Made by a program: the position numbers and the translations under genes
Part shown: piece after piece, positions 15,773 through 23,427 of the stretch
Layout: each line of letters starts with the position of its first letter
How positions within the stretch are numbered: the stretch's first letter is position 1
The notes under the pieces: model-generated
Databases searched by the model: none
The model's input: the letters and a program-made list of their open reading frames with translations, nothing else
Told to the model about the DNA's origin: nothing
NCBI GenBank assembly: GCA_028282025.1
Contig: JANQIT010000157.1
Location: forward strand, 1 to 35,979
DNA from: Hwanghaeella sp.
GTDB taxonomy: Bacteria; Pseudomonadota; Alphaproteobacteria; UBA8366; Aestuariispiraceae
Direction of reading: 5' to 3'
DNA: 35,979 nucleotides

Positions 15773-16783
15773 ATGCGTGTCGCGGTCGTCGGCGCGGGCT
15801 ATTTCGCCCAATTTCAGATAGAGGCCTGGGCCCGCCATCCGGACGCGTCGCTTGCGGCGGTCTGCGATCTGGATGCGGAAAAGGCGAAGGCCGCCGCCGA
15901 CGCCCATGGCGCGGAAGCCTGGACCGATGTCGCGGCCATGTTGCGGACGGTGAAGCCAGATCTGCTGGATATCGCCACCCCGCCCGCCAGCCATCTGCCC
16001 TTGGTCCGTCTGGCGGTCGAACAGGGCGTTCACTGTGTCTGCCAGAAACCCCTGGCGCCGACCTTGGCGGAAGCGGAACAGATCGTAAGCACCGCCGCCG
16101 AGGCGGGCGTTTCGCTGATCGTGCACGAGAATTTCCGTTTTCAGCCCTGGTATCGGGAGATCAGGAAACAGATCGATTCCGGCCGTCTCGGCGACCCTTA
16201 TCAGGTTTCCTTCCGGTTGCGGCCGGGCGACGGGCAAGGGACTGAAGCCTATCTGGCCCGGCAACCCTATTTTCAGGAAATGCAGCGCTTCCTAATGCAT
16301 GAAACGGGGATTCACCTGATCGACGTGTTCCGCTATCTGCTGGGGGAGGTTGATTCGGTTTTCGCGGATTTGCGGCGTCTGAACCCTGCTATCGCGGGGG
16401 AGGATGCCGGGCAGGTCCTGTTCCGCTTCGCCGGTGGGGCGCGGGGACTGTTCGACGGCAATCGGCTGGCCGGGCATCGCGCCCGCAATCCCCGTCTGAC
16501 CATGGGGGAAATGCTGTTGGAAGGGTCGGAAGGGTCGATTTCCCTCGATGGCGACGGGGGCCTCAACTGGCTGCCGCTGGGCGGAGAGGCGGAACCGATC
16601 CCTTATGAATGGCGCAACGTGCATTTCGGCGGTGATTGCGTCTACGCCCTGCAGGACCATGTCCTGCGCCATTTCGCGGACGGGGCGGATATCGAAAATC
16701 CCGCCGCCGACTATCTAACCAACATGCGTATCGTTGAGGCCGCCTATCGTTCCGCTGAAACCGAACGCTGGGCCGCGGTATAA
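15773..16783 (+). CDS. Gfo/Idh/MocA-family oxidoreductase
   Basis: NAD(P)-dependent oxidoreductase of 336 residues. The N-terminal Rossmann fold begins [13 protein letters not shown], with DIATPPASH after it. The usual EKP motif reads QKP (CQKPLAPTL), keeping the catalytic Lys. The C-terminal domain has [12 protein letters not shown] and [14 protein letters not shown], where the conserved Asp and His lie. Family members act on sugars, inositols and other polyols; the substrate here cannot be read from sequence. It follows the dehydrogenase gene by 5 bases and is surely cotranscribed. Confidence 0.9.
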   Translation: MRVAVVGAGYFAQFQIEAWARHPDASLAAVCDLDAEKAKAAADAHGAEAWTDVAAMLRTVKPDLLDIATPPASHLPLVRLAVEQGVHCVCQKPLAPTLAEAEQIVSTAAEAGVSLIVHENFRFQPWYREIRKQIDSGRLGDPYQVSFRLRPGDGQGTEAYLARQPYFQEMQRFLMHETGIHLIDVFRYLLGEVDSVFADLRRLNPAIAGEDAGQVLFRFAGGARGLFDGNRLAGHRARNPRLTMGEMLLEGSEGSISLDGDGGLNWLPLGGEAEPIPYEWRNVHFGGDCVYALQDHVLRHFADGADIENPAADYLTNMRIVEAAYRSAETERWAAV

Positions 16784-16883
16784 GGGTCCGTCACGAAATC
16801 GCCTTATTTCCGGTCCGAATTTGGCCGCAATCCCTCTGCATCCTTCCTCTCGAGCACAGGCGCGGGGAAAACAGGAGGATGCC

Positions 16884-17033
16884 ATGCTTAAAGAGACCGC
16901 CGCGACGGCGACGCTCGCACTCTGTGTTGTCGCCGTTCTGATCCTGGTCGCGCCATGGGTCGGCCATGCGCCGTTCGACACGTTGTCATCGCATTTGGAC
17001 GCGGAAGTGCTTCTCGACCGCTGGATACGCTAG
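16884..17033 (+). CDS. Small single-span membrane protein
   Basis: A 49-residue ORF beginning MLKETAATATLALCVVAVL with one hydrophobic span (about residues 8-26) and a polar tail ending DRWIR. A perfect AGGAGG (16873-16878) lies five bases before the ATG, stronger than for most genes here, and this is the main support. Function is unknown. It sits 100 bases after the oxidoreductase gene and 168 bases before hsp20. Confidence 0.6.
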   Translation: MLKETAATATLALCVVAVLILVAPWVGHAPFDTLSSHLDAEVLLDRWIR

Positions 17034-17105
17034 CGCGTGTAGCGGTCCGTCCGGATCGATCCGGGTCTGTTTGGGTATCGAAGGGCAGGGTCCCAAGCGG
17101 CGGGA

Positions 17106-17133
17106 TTGAAAAGCCTGCCTCGGCACGCCATCT
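17106..17133 (+). promoter_or_regulatory. Candidate sigma32 (RpoH) promoter of hsp20
   Basis: TTGAAA (17106-17111) is followed after 14 bases by CGCCATCT (17126-17133). This compares well with the heat-shock consensus CTTGAAA-N(13-17)-CCCCATNT and would start RNA near 17140, about 60 bases before the hsp20 start. The gene's function makes the match more believable. Confidence 0.5.
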
Positions 17134-17143
17134 TCTGACCGGG

Positions 17144-17204
17144 TTCGACTGGGCCGCCTGCGGACGGTCGAACAGGTTCCGCCGTTTATGGGGAGGCTTA
17201 GGTG
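17144..17204 (+). promoter_or_regulatory. Structured hsp20 leader, possible RNA thermometer
   Basis: TTCGAC (17144-17149) pairs with GTCGAA (17167-17172) around a GC-rich inner part. Next, TTCCGCC (17177-17183) can pair weakly, with a bulge, to the ribosome-binding GGGGAGG (17190-17196) across a six-base loop. A weak hairpin over the SD after a stable one is the plan of ROSE-type thermometers, common before small heat-shock genes. Pairing was judged by eye. Confidence 0.35.
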
Positions 17205-17621
17205 TCGACACGCGTTTCGATGTTCGGAAACCCCTTGCTTCTGGGGTTCGACGAGTTGGAGGCGACGCTGGACCGCGTCGCGAAAATGACCAGCGACGGC
17301 TACCCGCCCTATAATATCGAGCAGTTGAGCGAGAATCGCCTGCGTATCGTGCTGGCGGTCGCCGGTTTCTCGGATGACGACCTTTCCATCGAACGGGAAG
17401 GCGACCAGTTGACGGTGGTCGGCAAACAGCGCCCGGATGGGGAAGAGCGCGTCTTCCTGCACCGCGGCATCGCGGCGCGGCAATTTCAGCGCAGCTTCCT
17501 GTTGGCCGAGGGGCTGGAAGTGGAAGGAGCCTCGCTCGACAACGGCCTGCTGGCCATCGATCTCGTCAAACCGCCCCGCGAGGAAGTGGTTCAGACCATC
17601 AAGATACACGCCGCGGACTGA
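17202..17621 (+). CDS. Small heat-shock protein, Hsp20/IbpA family
   Basis: ATP-independent chaperone holding unfolded proteins, 139 residues. The alpha-crystallin domain (about 35-130) reads from PPYNIEQLSENRLRIVLAVAG to GASLDNGLLAIDLVKP; the latter includes the usual A-x-x-x-N-G-L-L motif. The N-terminal arm (LLLGFDELEATLDRV) is IbpA-like. The start is GTG at 17202 with GGGGAGG upstream; no ATG fits. A sigma32-like promoter and a foldable leader lie upstream. It is a single-gene unit convergent with the cation transporter, 25 bases between stops. Confidence 0.93.
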   Translation: MSTRVSMFGNPLLLGFDELEATLDRVAKMTSDGYPPYNIEQLSENRLRIVLAVAGFSDDDLSIEREGDQLTVVGKQRPDGEERVFLHRGIAARQFQRSFLLAEGLEVEGASLDNGLLAIDLVKPPREEVVQTIKIHAAD

Positions 17622-17646
17622 CGGTCTTTGCCAGGGGCGGCCGTCG

Positions 17647-18282
17647 CTATTCCGCGGCGACGACCGTTGTGGCGCTGCGGCGTTCCTGCTGCGCCTGACG
17701 GACGATCTGGCTGGCGGACCACAGGAAAAGGCCGGCCATCAAGGCCGCGACGATCAAGTCCGGCCAGGCCGTTCCGGTCAGGAAGACAGCCCCCGCCGCG
17801 CAGATTACCGCGACATTGCCGATAACGTCGTTCCGGGTGCATAGCCAGACGGAGCGCACATTTGCATCGCCGTTTCTGAAACGCATCAGAATCAGGAAGC
17901 AGGCCAGATTGGCGCCCAGCGCCAGAAAGCCGATGCCGCCCATTACCGTGGCGTTGGGCTGTCCGAGGACCAGAACCTGATAGGCTGTCGAGCCGAAAAC
18001 CCACAGACCCATCGCGCCGAGACTGATCCCCTTGATCAGGGCCGCGGCCGCGCGGACCGGAACCGCCATGCCGATGACATAAAGGCTGATTCCATAGGTC
18101 AGAGTATCCCCCAGAAAGTCCAGGGCGTCGGCTTTCAGCGCCTGGGATCCGGCGAAGGCGCCGGCCGTCATCTCAATGGCGAACATGGCGGCGTTGATCG
18201 CGATCACCACCCACAATACACGCCGGTATTCCTGCGAAACGCCGTCGAATTTAGGGTCCTGCGCGCAGCAACTGCCGGCCAT
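17647..18282 (-). CDS. Short CDF-like cation transporter
   Basis: Inner-membrane protein of 211 residues with about six hydrophobic helices, related to the transmembrane part of cation diffusion facilitators and lacking their C-terminal cytosolic domain. TM2 has ADALDFLGD, keeping the D-x-x-x-D spacing, whereas the TM5 site reads NDVIGN, where typical zinc exporters have HxxxD. The N-terminus carries a Cys pair (MAGSCCAQ). The metal is therefore uncertain. The divergent MerR-type gene and a 19-base-spacer promoter pointing at this gene indicate metal-induced expression and an export role. Confidence 0.8.
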   Translation of the reverse strand: MAGSCCAQDPKFDGVSQEYRRVLWVVIAINAAMFAIEMTAGAFAGSQALKADALDFLGDTLTYGISLYVIGMAVPVRAAAALIKGISLGAMGLWVFGSTAYQVLVLGQPNATVMGGIGFLALGANLACFLILMRFRNGDANVRSVWLCTRNDVIGNVAVICAAGAVFLTGTAWPDLIVAALMAGLFLWSASQIVRQAQQERRSATTVVAAE

Positions 18283-18323
18283 GAAAGATCCTCCGATCCC
18301 TATGAAATTCCGTTCGGACGCTC

Positions 18324-18354
18324 TATGTACTCTCTACAGTCGTTGTAGCTTCAA
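18324..18354 (-). promoter_or_regulatory. MerR-type promoter/operator for the cation transporter
   Basis: On the minus strand, TTGAAG (18354-18349) and TACATA (18329-18324) are 19 bases apart, the overlong spacing typical of MerR-activated promoters. The spacer contains a perfect dyad, CTACA-N5-TGTAG (18334-18348), where the regulator would bind and untwist DNA. It points to the transporter and lies directly before the MerR gene start, so it may also autoregulate. Confidence 0.8.
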
Positions 18355-18362
18355 GGGGAAAT

Positions 18363-18815
18363 GTGAGTATGGAACGTTCGCTAACCATCGGCCGTGTGGC
18401 GGAAGCGACCGGCTGTAAGGTTCAGACGATCCGCTATTACGAACAGATCGGCCTGGTGCAAGCTCCGGCCCGGTCCGCCGGGAACCAGCGGCTATATCTG
18501 AATGCTCATGTCGAACGGTTGGCCTTCATCCGCCATGCGCGAGAGCTCGGGTTCCCGCTGGACGCCATCAGGGAATTGCTGGACCTGTCCGACCGGCCGG
18601 ATCGGTCCTGTGCGGCGGTCGATGGCATCGCCAGAACGCAACTGGACGATGTTGAACGCCGGATACGCCGCTTGGAGTCTCTGAAGACCGAACTGGTGCG
18701 GATGATCGACGGCTGTTCGGGTGGAACCGTCGCGGATTGCCAGGTGATCGAAAGTCTCGCCGACCATACGCACTGCGCCGGCGATCACGTCCCCGATGCG
18801 CGGTTCAGCGGATAG
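18363..18815 (+). CDS. MerR-family metal-responsive regulator
   Basis: DNA-binding activator of 150 residues. The winged helix reads LTIGRVAEATGCKVQTIRYYEQIGLV, the MerR hallmark, followed by the dimer helix. Cys83, Cys118 and Cys126 occupy the places of the metal ligands of PbrR/CadR-type regulators (the last pair in GCSGGTVADCQVIE), with extra His135, His137 and Cys138 near the end. Cadmium, lead, zinc or mercury sensing are all possible. GTG 18363 has GGGG at a good distance; ATG 18369 is the alternative. It is divergent from the transporter it should control, with the operator between. Confidence 0.9.
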   Translation: MSMERSLTIGRVAEATGCKVQTIRYYEQIGLVQAPARSAGNQRLYLNAHVERLAFIRHARELGFPLDAIRELLDLSDRPDRSCAAVDGIARTQLDDVERRIRRLESLKTELVRMIDGCSGGTVADCQVIESLADHTHCAGDHVPDARFSG

Positions 18816-18830
18816 GAACGGGCCGCTTTC

Positions 18831-19298
18831 TCAGGCGGCGACGTGGTTGGTCGTGGCGTCGGTCAGCAGCGCGAAAAGCGCGTCGGCATTGTCGGACCCG
18901 CGCAATTTCTTGCAGATACCCTGATCGCGCAGCAGGCGCGAAACCCGCGCAAGCGCCTTCAGATGATCCGCACCGGCGGATTCCGGGGCCAGCAGCAGAA
19001 ACACCAGATCGACCGGATGTTCGTCGATGGCGTCGAAATCGATGGGCTTTTCCAGGCGTGCGAAAACACCGTAAAGGCGGCCCAGATCGGCAAGCTTGCC
19101 GTGGGGAATCGCAATGCCGTTTCCGACGCCGGTGGTGCCCAGGCGCTCGCGCTCCAGTAACGTGTCGAAAATCAGCCGTTCGTCCAGGCCCGTCACCGTA
19201 TGGGCCCGCTTGGCCAGTTCCTGCAGCGCTTGTTTCTTGGAGGTTACCGAAAGGTTTGAAACGACGGCATCGATACCCAACAAATCACTGATTTCCAT
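18831..19298 (-). CDS. ptsN: PTS IIA-like nitrogen-regulatory protein PtsN
   Basis: EIIA-Ntr of the nitrogen PTS, a cytosolic phosphoprotein that receives phosphate from NPr and regulates potassium, nitrogen and other functions by binding partners. The 155 residues match family length. The phosphorylated His66 lies in NGIAIPHGK, and the LLERERLGTTGVG lead-in and LLLAPESAGADHLKALARVSRLL segment are characteristic. ATG 19298 gives the standard start MEISDLLG; the frame runs open to 19328. It follows hpf by 89 bases on the same strand, the usual order in proteobacteria. Confidence 0.95.
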   Translation of the reverse strand: MEISDLLGIDAVVSNLSVTSKKQALQELAKRAHTVTGLDERLIFDTLLERERLGTTGVGNGIAIPHGKLADLGRLYGVFARLEKPIDFDAIDEHPVDLVFLLLAPESAGADHLKALARVSRLLRDQGICKKLRGSDNADALFALLTDATTNHVAA

Positions 19299-19387
19299 AG
19301 TACAACGATCCCATAAAACGACTGTCAAACCAGGAAGCCCATGGTCCCTGGGACCGGTTCCGCGTCAGGGTGTTTCCCTGTCCGATA

Positions 19388-19975
19388 TCAGGACCCGGCG
19401 ACCGCGGACAACTGCGGGTCCACCCAACCGATATTCCCATCGTCCCGAACGTACACCATGTTCAGGCCGCCATGTTTGGAACTCTTGAACAGCATTGCCG
19501 CATGCCCGGAGAGGTCCAGCCGCATCACGGCTTCGCTAACCGAGAGTGTTTCGATCTCCGCCGGCATTTCCGCGATGATCGCCGGCTGGTCGCCGCCTTC
19601 TGCGCCTGCATCGTCCTCGTCCGCCTGTTCCGGCGAAATCACATACTGCTGCGCCGGGGTGATTTCCGGGTCGCCCGTATGTTTGTGATCTTTCAGCCGG
19701 CGCTTATAGCGGCGCAGCCGTTTGGCCACATGTTCCAGGGCCTCTTCGAACGCCGCATAGGCGTCGCCCGCCTGCCCCAGACCCTGTACGATGATTCGCT
19801 TGGAGACGTGAACCTGAATGTCCACCCGGAAGCTGGGACCCTCTTTGGAGACCGTAACCGTCGCGTCGGTGGTGTTGTCGAAATATTTCGACACGACGCC
19901 TTGAAGGCTGTCTTCGATACGGGAGCGGAGAGCATCCCCGACATCAAGTTTTTTGCCGGTGACCGAAAGCTGCAT
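19388..19975 (-). CDS. hpf: Ribosome hibernation-promoting factor, long form
   Basis: Binds the ribosome and drives 100S dimer formation in stationary phase. At 195 residues it is the long form: an N-terminal S30AE domain (1-105, MQLSVTGKKLDVGDALRSRI through VAKRLRRYKRR), an acidic linker (about 118-133), and the C-terminal dimerisation domain (about 138-190) with VMRLDLSGHAAMLF and MVYVRDDGNIGWVDP. ATG 19975 starts the domain. In many proteobacteria rpoN comes just before it; here the upstream neighbour is unrelated and the gene has its own promoter. Confidence 0.95.
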   Translation of the reverse strand: MQLSVTGKKLDVGDALRSRIEDSLQGVVSKYFDNTTDATVTVSKEGPSFRVDIQVHVSKRIIVQGLGQAGDAYAAFEEALEHVAKRLRRYKRRLKDHKHTGDPEITPAQQYVISPEQADEDDAGAEGGDQPAIIAEMPAEIETLSVSEAVMRLDLSGHAAMLFKSSKHGGLNMVYVRDDGNIGWVDPQLSAVAGS

Positions 19976-20095
19976 TTTTCTCTCTTATCGACATCAGGTT
20001 ACGCCGCCTTCCGTGGCGTGTGAAGCCTGAATTTTCGCCGGTTAAAATCAATGGCCGCTTCGCGCGGCGTCATCGGCGTTCAGCCGAGCGCGCGG

Positions 20096-20124
20096 AACCT
20101 ATTGGCGGGCCCCTTTTCTGTCAA
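20096..20124 (-). promoter_or_regulatory. sigma70-type promoter upstream of hpf
   Basis: On the minus strand, a full-consensus TTGACA (20124-20119) is 17 bases from TAGGTT (20101-20096). It would start RNA near 20089 and give hpf a leader of about 110 bases. The 19976-20221 gap holds no gene that I can support. Confidence 0.6.
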
Positions 20125-20221
20125 GACACCTCCATCACAAAGCGCGGCGTCTTGGACGGCGCGCCCCGCCTTGCGGCCGTCCCGCCCGCCGCGGACCGCA
20201 CCGACGCCGGGCGGACGGGAG

Positions 20222-21319
20222 TCAGCCGCCGGGTATCAGGCGTAGGACCGATTGGGCCCGCTCGTGTCCTTGCGCCGCGGCGGCGCGCAGCCAGCGGCGC
20301 GCGCCCTCCGTGTCCTGCCCGTCCGGCAGTTCCCGCAACAGGGCGAAACCCAGGGTGAACTGGGCCTCGCGGTGGCCGTCCTCGGCCGCCTTCCGAAGCA
20401 GCTTCAAGGCGGTTTCGAAGTTCTCCGGGGCCGTGCGGTCCGACTTGTAGGCCAGCGCCGCGTTATATTCCCGGTCGGGATCGCCGCTCGCCGCGGCGGC
20501 GGCGCGGGCCGTTTCGTCCAGACGCCCGCGGCGGATCGTATCGGCGGCTGTGGCCCGTTCGGCCTGTCCGCTCTTCTCAAGATGCGCGGCGTAGGCGCGG
20601 AAGCCCTCCGCCAGGGCGGGGATGTCGGGATTGCGCGCTTCCCAAAGCCCGGCCAGGGCGGGCCGATTCGCGGCGCTCCAGGCGATATAGTCGGCGCACC
20701 AATGGCGTTCGATTTCCCGGCGCAGCGAAATGGCGGACCGGGCGTCCTTGTCCAGGCCCAGGTCCTGCATCGCCTGTTCGGTCCACAGGAACGCCTCGCA
20801 TTCCAGGTCCAGGTTGCGCATCCGCAGAAGGCGGCCTTCCAGATGCTGGATGCCGTGTCCCAGAAGTTCATGCGCCAAGACCACGGCCAGTTCGCTGGTC
20901 GGCCATTCGATGCCGTAGCGCCCGACAATGACGACGAACGTCCCCCTGGCCGCCGCGGTGTCGAAATGGTCGGGGAGGAAGGCCGCGATGGTCGCTGACC
21001 GTAACGAACGTTCGGGAAAGTGCGGATCGTAGACAATGGCGACCCGGCCTGCGCGTTTCAGGCGGTCGACCGCTTCGGCGGCGCGTTTCGATTTCACGAA
21101 CAGAAGGTCGTGCGCATCCATCATGCGCTGCAGGGCCTTCGCCGGGACGACCGGGTCGGCGTCCAGGCGCTGGCTGGGGGCGGCGGGATAGGCTTGGAAC
21201 AGAATGCCGCGGTGCGGGCGCTGTTCGGCGTCGCGCGCGTGGGCGGTGGCGGCCGGCGCGGCTGTTGCGAACAGAACAAGGCACAAGAGGAAGCGGAACG
21301 CCATCCAAGGAACCCGCAT
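20222..21319 (-). CDS. Secreted HExxGH-motif protein with Sel1-like repeats
   Basis: Hypothetical exported protein of 365 residues. A signal peptide (hydrophobic about 6-26) is followed by a domain holding AHELLGHGIQH, a zinc-protease-like HExxGH motif, and about 20 residues on an NLDLECEAFLW stretch whose Glu residues could be a third ligand. The C-terminal third has two Sel1-type repeats (ALKLLRKAAEDGHREAQFTLG; ARRWLRAAAAQGHERAQ). A peptidase role is plausible but not shown. ATG 21319 is chosen; GTG 21352 and ATG 21304 are alternatives. It is alone on this strand, divergent from the gene at 21564. Confidence 0.65.
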   Translation of the reverse strand: MRVPWMAFRFLLCLVLFATAAPAATAHARDAEQRPHRGILFQAYPAAPSQRLDADPVVPAKALQRMMDAHDLLFVKSKRAAEAVDRLKRAGRVAIVYDPHFPERSLRSATIAAFLPDHFDTAAARGTFVVIVGRYGIEWPTSELAVVLAHELLGHGIQHLEGRLLRMRNLDLECEAFLWTEQAMQDLGLDKDARSAISLRREIERHWCADYIAWSAANRPALAGLWEARNPDIPALAEGFRAYAAHLEKSGQAERATAADTIRRGRLDETARAAAAASGDPDREYNAALAYKSDRTAPENFETALKLLRKAAEDGHREAQFTLGFALLRELPDGQDTEGARRWLRAAAAQGHERAQSVLRLIPGG

Positions 21320-21475
21320 GGTTTCCGGGCGACCGTAGCGCACGCGGTTCACGCCGGAAACTGTGTCTCCTGTCCGAACGCAAAGAACCCACCGTTTTCG
21401 AGTGCGGCAGCGGCTTTGAAAGACCGCTCTTTCCTCTTAGTTCAATTCATTATGGTTCAATCAAAAAATGAAGAA

Positions 21476-21494
21476 AGATTAAGGGTTTTTTAAT
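21476..21494. repeat. GATTAA/TTAATC inverted repeat
   Basis: GATTAA and TTAATC flank GGGTTTT in an AT-rich patch of the 21320-21563 intergenic region between two divergent genes. It may be part of a promoter or operator. Nothing else is seen in the gap. Confidence 0.25.
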
Positions 21495-21563
21495 CACGTA
21501 TCTCTAAAGAACGAACGCGGGGAAGTGTATCGGGGGACGGGGGTTGGGACCCGGTCATACAAG

Positions 21564-21908
21564 ATGAAAATGCGAACATTGATACCGGCGGGATGTTTGG
21601 CGCTGTTCACGACGCTTGTTTTAGCAGTCGCCGCCGTACAACCGCCAAGAGACGCCTTTGCCGCTGTCGCCGTAATGTTTCCGCCGGGAACGGCCCTTGT
21701 CGACGCCATCGGCCGGGTTGCCGAGCACGGCGGACGGGTTGAGCGAACCGGAAAGTGGGAAAACCTGGTCGTCGCGTCCTTTCAGGACCGCGCCGCGCCA
21801 GTGGAGGCGCTGCGGCAGGCGGGCGCCTGGCTGGTGTTCGATCCGATCCTGGCCGGCGGATGCGGTTTGTTGAAGCCCACATCCGGACCGTTGCCGGAAT
21901 ATAGATAA
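21564..21908 (+). CDS. Small membrane-anchored or exported protein, unknown
   Basis: A 114-residue protein starting MKMRTLIPAG with one hydrophobic stretch (about 6-24) that may be a signal anchor. The remainder contains FAAVAVMFPPGTALVDAIG and a later AGAWLVFDPILAGGCG, conserved-looking motifs that I recognise as recurring in alphaproteobacterial hypothetical proteins but cannot name. ATG 21564 is chosen over the in-frame 21525 start, as it begins the hydrophobic region. It lies 39 bases before the chemotaxis receptor on the same strand and is probably cotranscribed. Confidence 0.65.
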   Translation: MKMRTLIPAGCLALFTTLVLAVAAVQPPRDAFAAVAVMFPPGTALVDAIGRVAEHGGRVERTGKWENLVVASFQDRAAPVEALRQAGAWLVFDPILAGGCGLLKPTSGPLPEYR

Positions 21909-21909
21909 A

Positions 21910-21928
21910 CTATCTAAGATAGCTTTTT
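21910..21928 (+). terminator. Weak hairpin plus T-run between small ORF and receptor
   Basis: CTATCT-A-AGATAG (21910-21922) is a perfect dyad followed by CTTTTT. The stem is short and AT-rich, so it may be a partial terminator that lowers readthrough into the receptor gene, or simply an operator. Confidence 0.3.
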
Positions 21929-21947
21929 AAGAAAGAGAGAAAGTGCA

Positions 21948-23405
21948 ATGACCGCCTTGATGGATCTGCGCAGTAAGTCGGCCCAATTTCTGGTTTACTA
22001 CCTGCTGGCGCATATACCCGGGACTGCGGCGGTTTGCCTGCTGCTCGGGGTGCCTTGGATCATGGCGACCGGGCTGACGGCGGTTCTGGCGGCCGCGGCC
22101 GCGGGCATGTGGTTCTGGCGCGGTGCGGCGGATGAAACGCTTTACGTTGTCGCGGGGGCCCTGCTTGGCAGCGTGGCGGCCCTGGTCTTTGCGATGGCCG
22201 GGCATCCCTGGCAAATAGACATGCATATGTACTTCTTCGCCGCGCTGGCGATGTTGGCGGCCTTGTGCAGTTGGCGCACCCTGGTGGTGGCTGCGGGCGT
22301 CGCGGCGGTACACCACCTCAGCCTCAATTTCATCCTGCCTTATGCGGTCTTCCCTGACGGTGGCGATTTCCTTCGTGTCGTGCTGCATGCGCTGATCGTG
22401 GTCCTGGAAACCGGTGTGCTGATCTGGATGACCGGCCGTATCTCCAATGCTTTTATGGAAAGCGAGGAGGCGGCGTCCGCAGCGGCGCATGCCGAGGCCG
22501 CGATGCGGGAAGCCCAGAAAGCAGAGGAGGAAAGCCGCGCCGCCCTGGAGGACGAACGCCGCCGGGCGCTTGACCAGATGGCCGCGACGCTCGAATCCGA
22601 GATCGGCGGTATGGCCGACTCGGTGGCCGCCGCTTCTTCCGAATTGAGCCAGCACGCCGATGGCCTGCGCACCTCCGCCGAGGAAGTGCAGGGCGCGGCC
22701 AGCCAATCGGCGGAAACCAGCCGAGCGGCCGGTGAGGATGTGACCCGGGCCGCCGACGCGGTGGAGGAACTGGGCCGGACGACAGCGGAAATCAGTGATA
22801 TGGCCGGTCAATCGGGCGCCACCACCCGCCGGGCGGTTGAGGAAGCCCGCAAAACGAACGAGGCCGTCACGGGGCTTGCGGATGCGGGGACGAAGATCGG
22901 TGAAGTCGTCGGCCTGATCCAGGACATTGCCGAGCAAACGAACCTTCTGGCGCTCAACGCGACGATCGAAGCGGCGCGTGCGGGCGATGCGGGTAAAGGG
23001 TTTGCCGTCGTCGCCAACGAGGTGAAAGCGCTGGCCAGCCAGACGGCGAAGGCGACGGAGAACATCTCCAATCTGATCAGCGGTATGCAGAGTGCGTCCG
23101 GCGGGGCGGTCTCCGCCACCCAGGGGATCGGCGATACGATTGAAAAAGTCGCCGAGACGGTCGCCGCCATCGAAGGGGCGGTGGGCCGTCAGGAGGCCGT
23201 GACGCGGCAGATTTCCGACACCGTATCTCTGGTTTCCGAAAAGAGCCGGTCGGCCGCGGACCGCGTGGCGACGGTGCAAACGGTGGCCAACGACTCCCAG
23301 GCCGCCTGTAACGATGTGAAAACCGTCGCCAGCAGCCTAAGCGACCAGTCTCAGGAACTGAACAACCGCTTGAAAGACGTGTTGTCCACCTTGCGGGCAT
23401 CGTGA
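21948..23405 (+). CDS. Methyl-accepting chemotaxis protein with multi-TM sensor region
   Basis: Chemoreceptor of 485 residues. The first about 170 residues form six or so membrane helices with no periplasmic ligand domain, and contain His-rich conserved turns ([14 protein letters not shown] and [10 protein letters not shown]). A coiled coil follows ([15 protein letters not shown] onward, without a clear HAMP), then the signalling hairpin whose tip reads [20 protein letters not shown] (about 326-345) and [14 protein letters not shown]. It should signal to CheA/CheW. The membrane His residues could bind a metal, haem or quinone, which would make it a redox or energy taxis receptor; that is inference. 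Confidence 0.92.
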   Translation: MTALMDLRSKSAQFLVYYLLAHIPGTAAVCLLLGVPWIMATGLTAVLAAAAAGMWFWRGAADETLYVVAGALLGSVAALVFAMAGHPWQIDMHMYFFAALAMLAALCSWRTLVVAAGVAAVHHLSLNFILPYAVFPDGGDFLRVVLHALIVVLETGVLIWMTGRISNAFMESEEAASAAAHAEAAMREAQKAEEESRAALEDERRRALDQMAATLESEIGGMADSVAAASSELSQHADGLRTSAEEVQGAASQSAETSRAAGEDVTRAADAVEELGRTTAEISDMAGQSGATTRRAVEEARKTNEAVTGLADAGTKIGEVVGLIQDIAEQTNLLALNATIEAARAGDAGKGFAVVANEVKALASQTAKATENISNLISGMQSASGGAVSATQGIGDTIEKVAETVAAIEGAVGRQEAVTRQISDTVSLVSEKSRSAADRVATVQTVANDSQAACNDVKTVASSLSDQSQELNNRLKDVLSTLRAS

Positions 23406-23427
23406 CCGGCAGCCTATGCCGAACCTT

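Noticed and set aside
21927-23279. 450-codon minus-strand frame opposite the chemoreceptor
   Set aside because: Low-complexity Arg/His/Gly-rich shadow of a certain gene.
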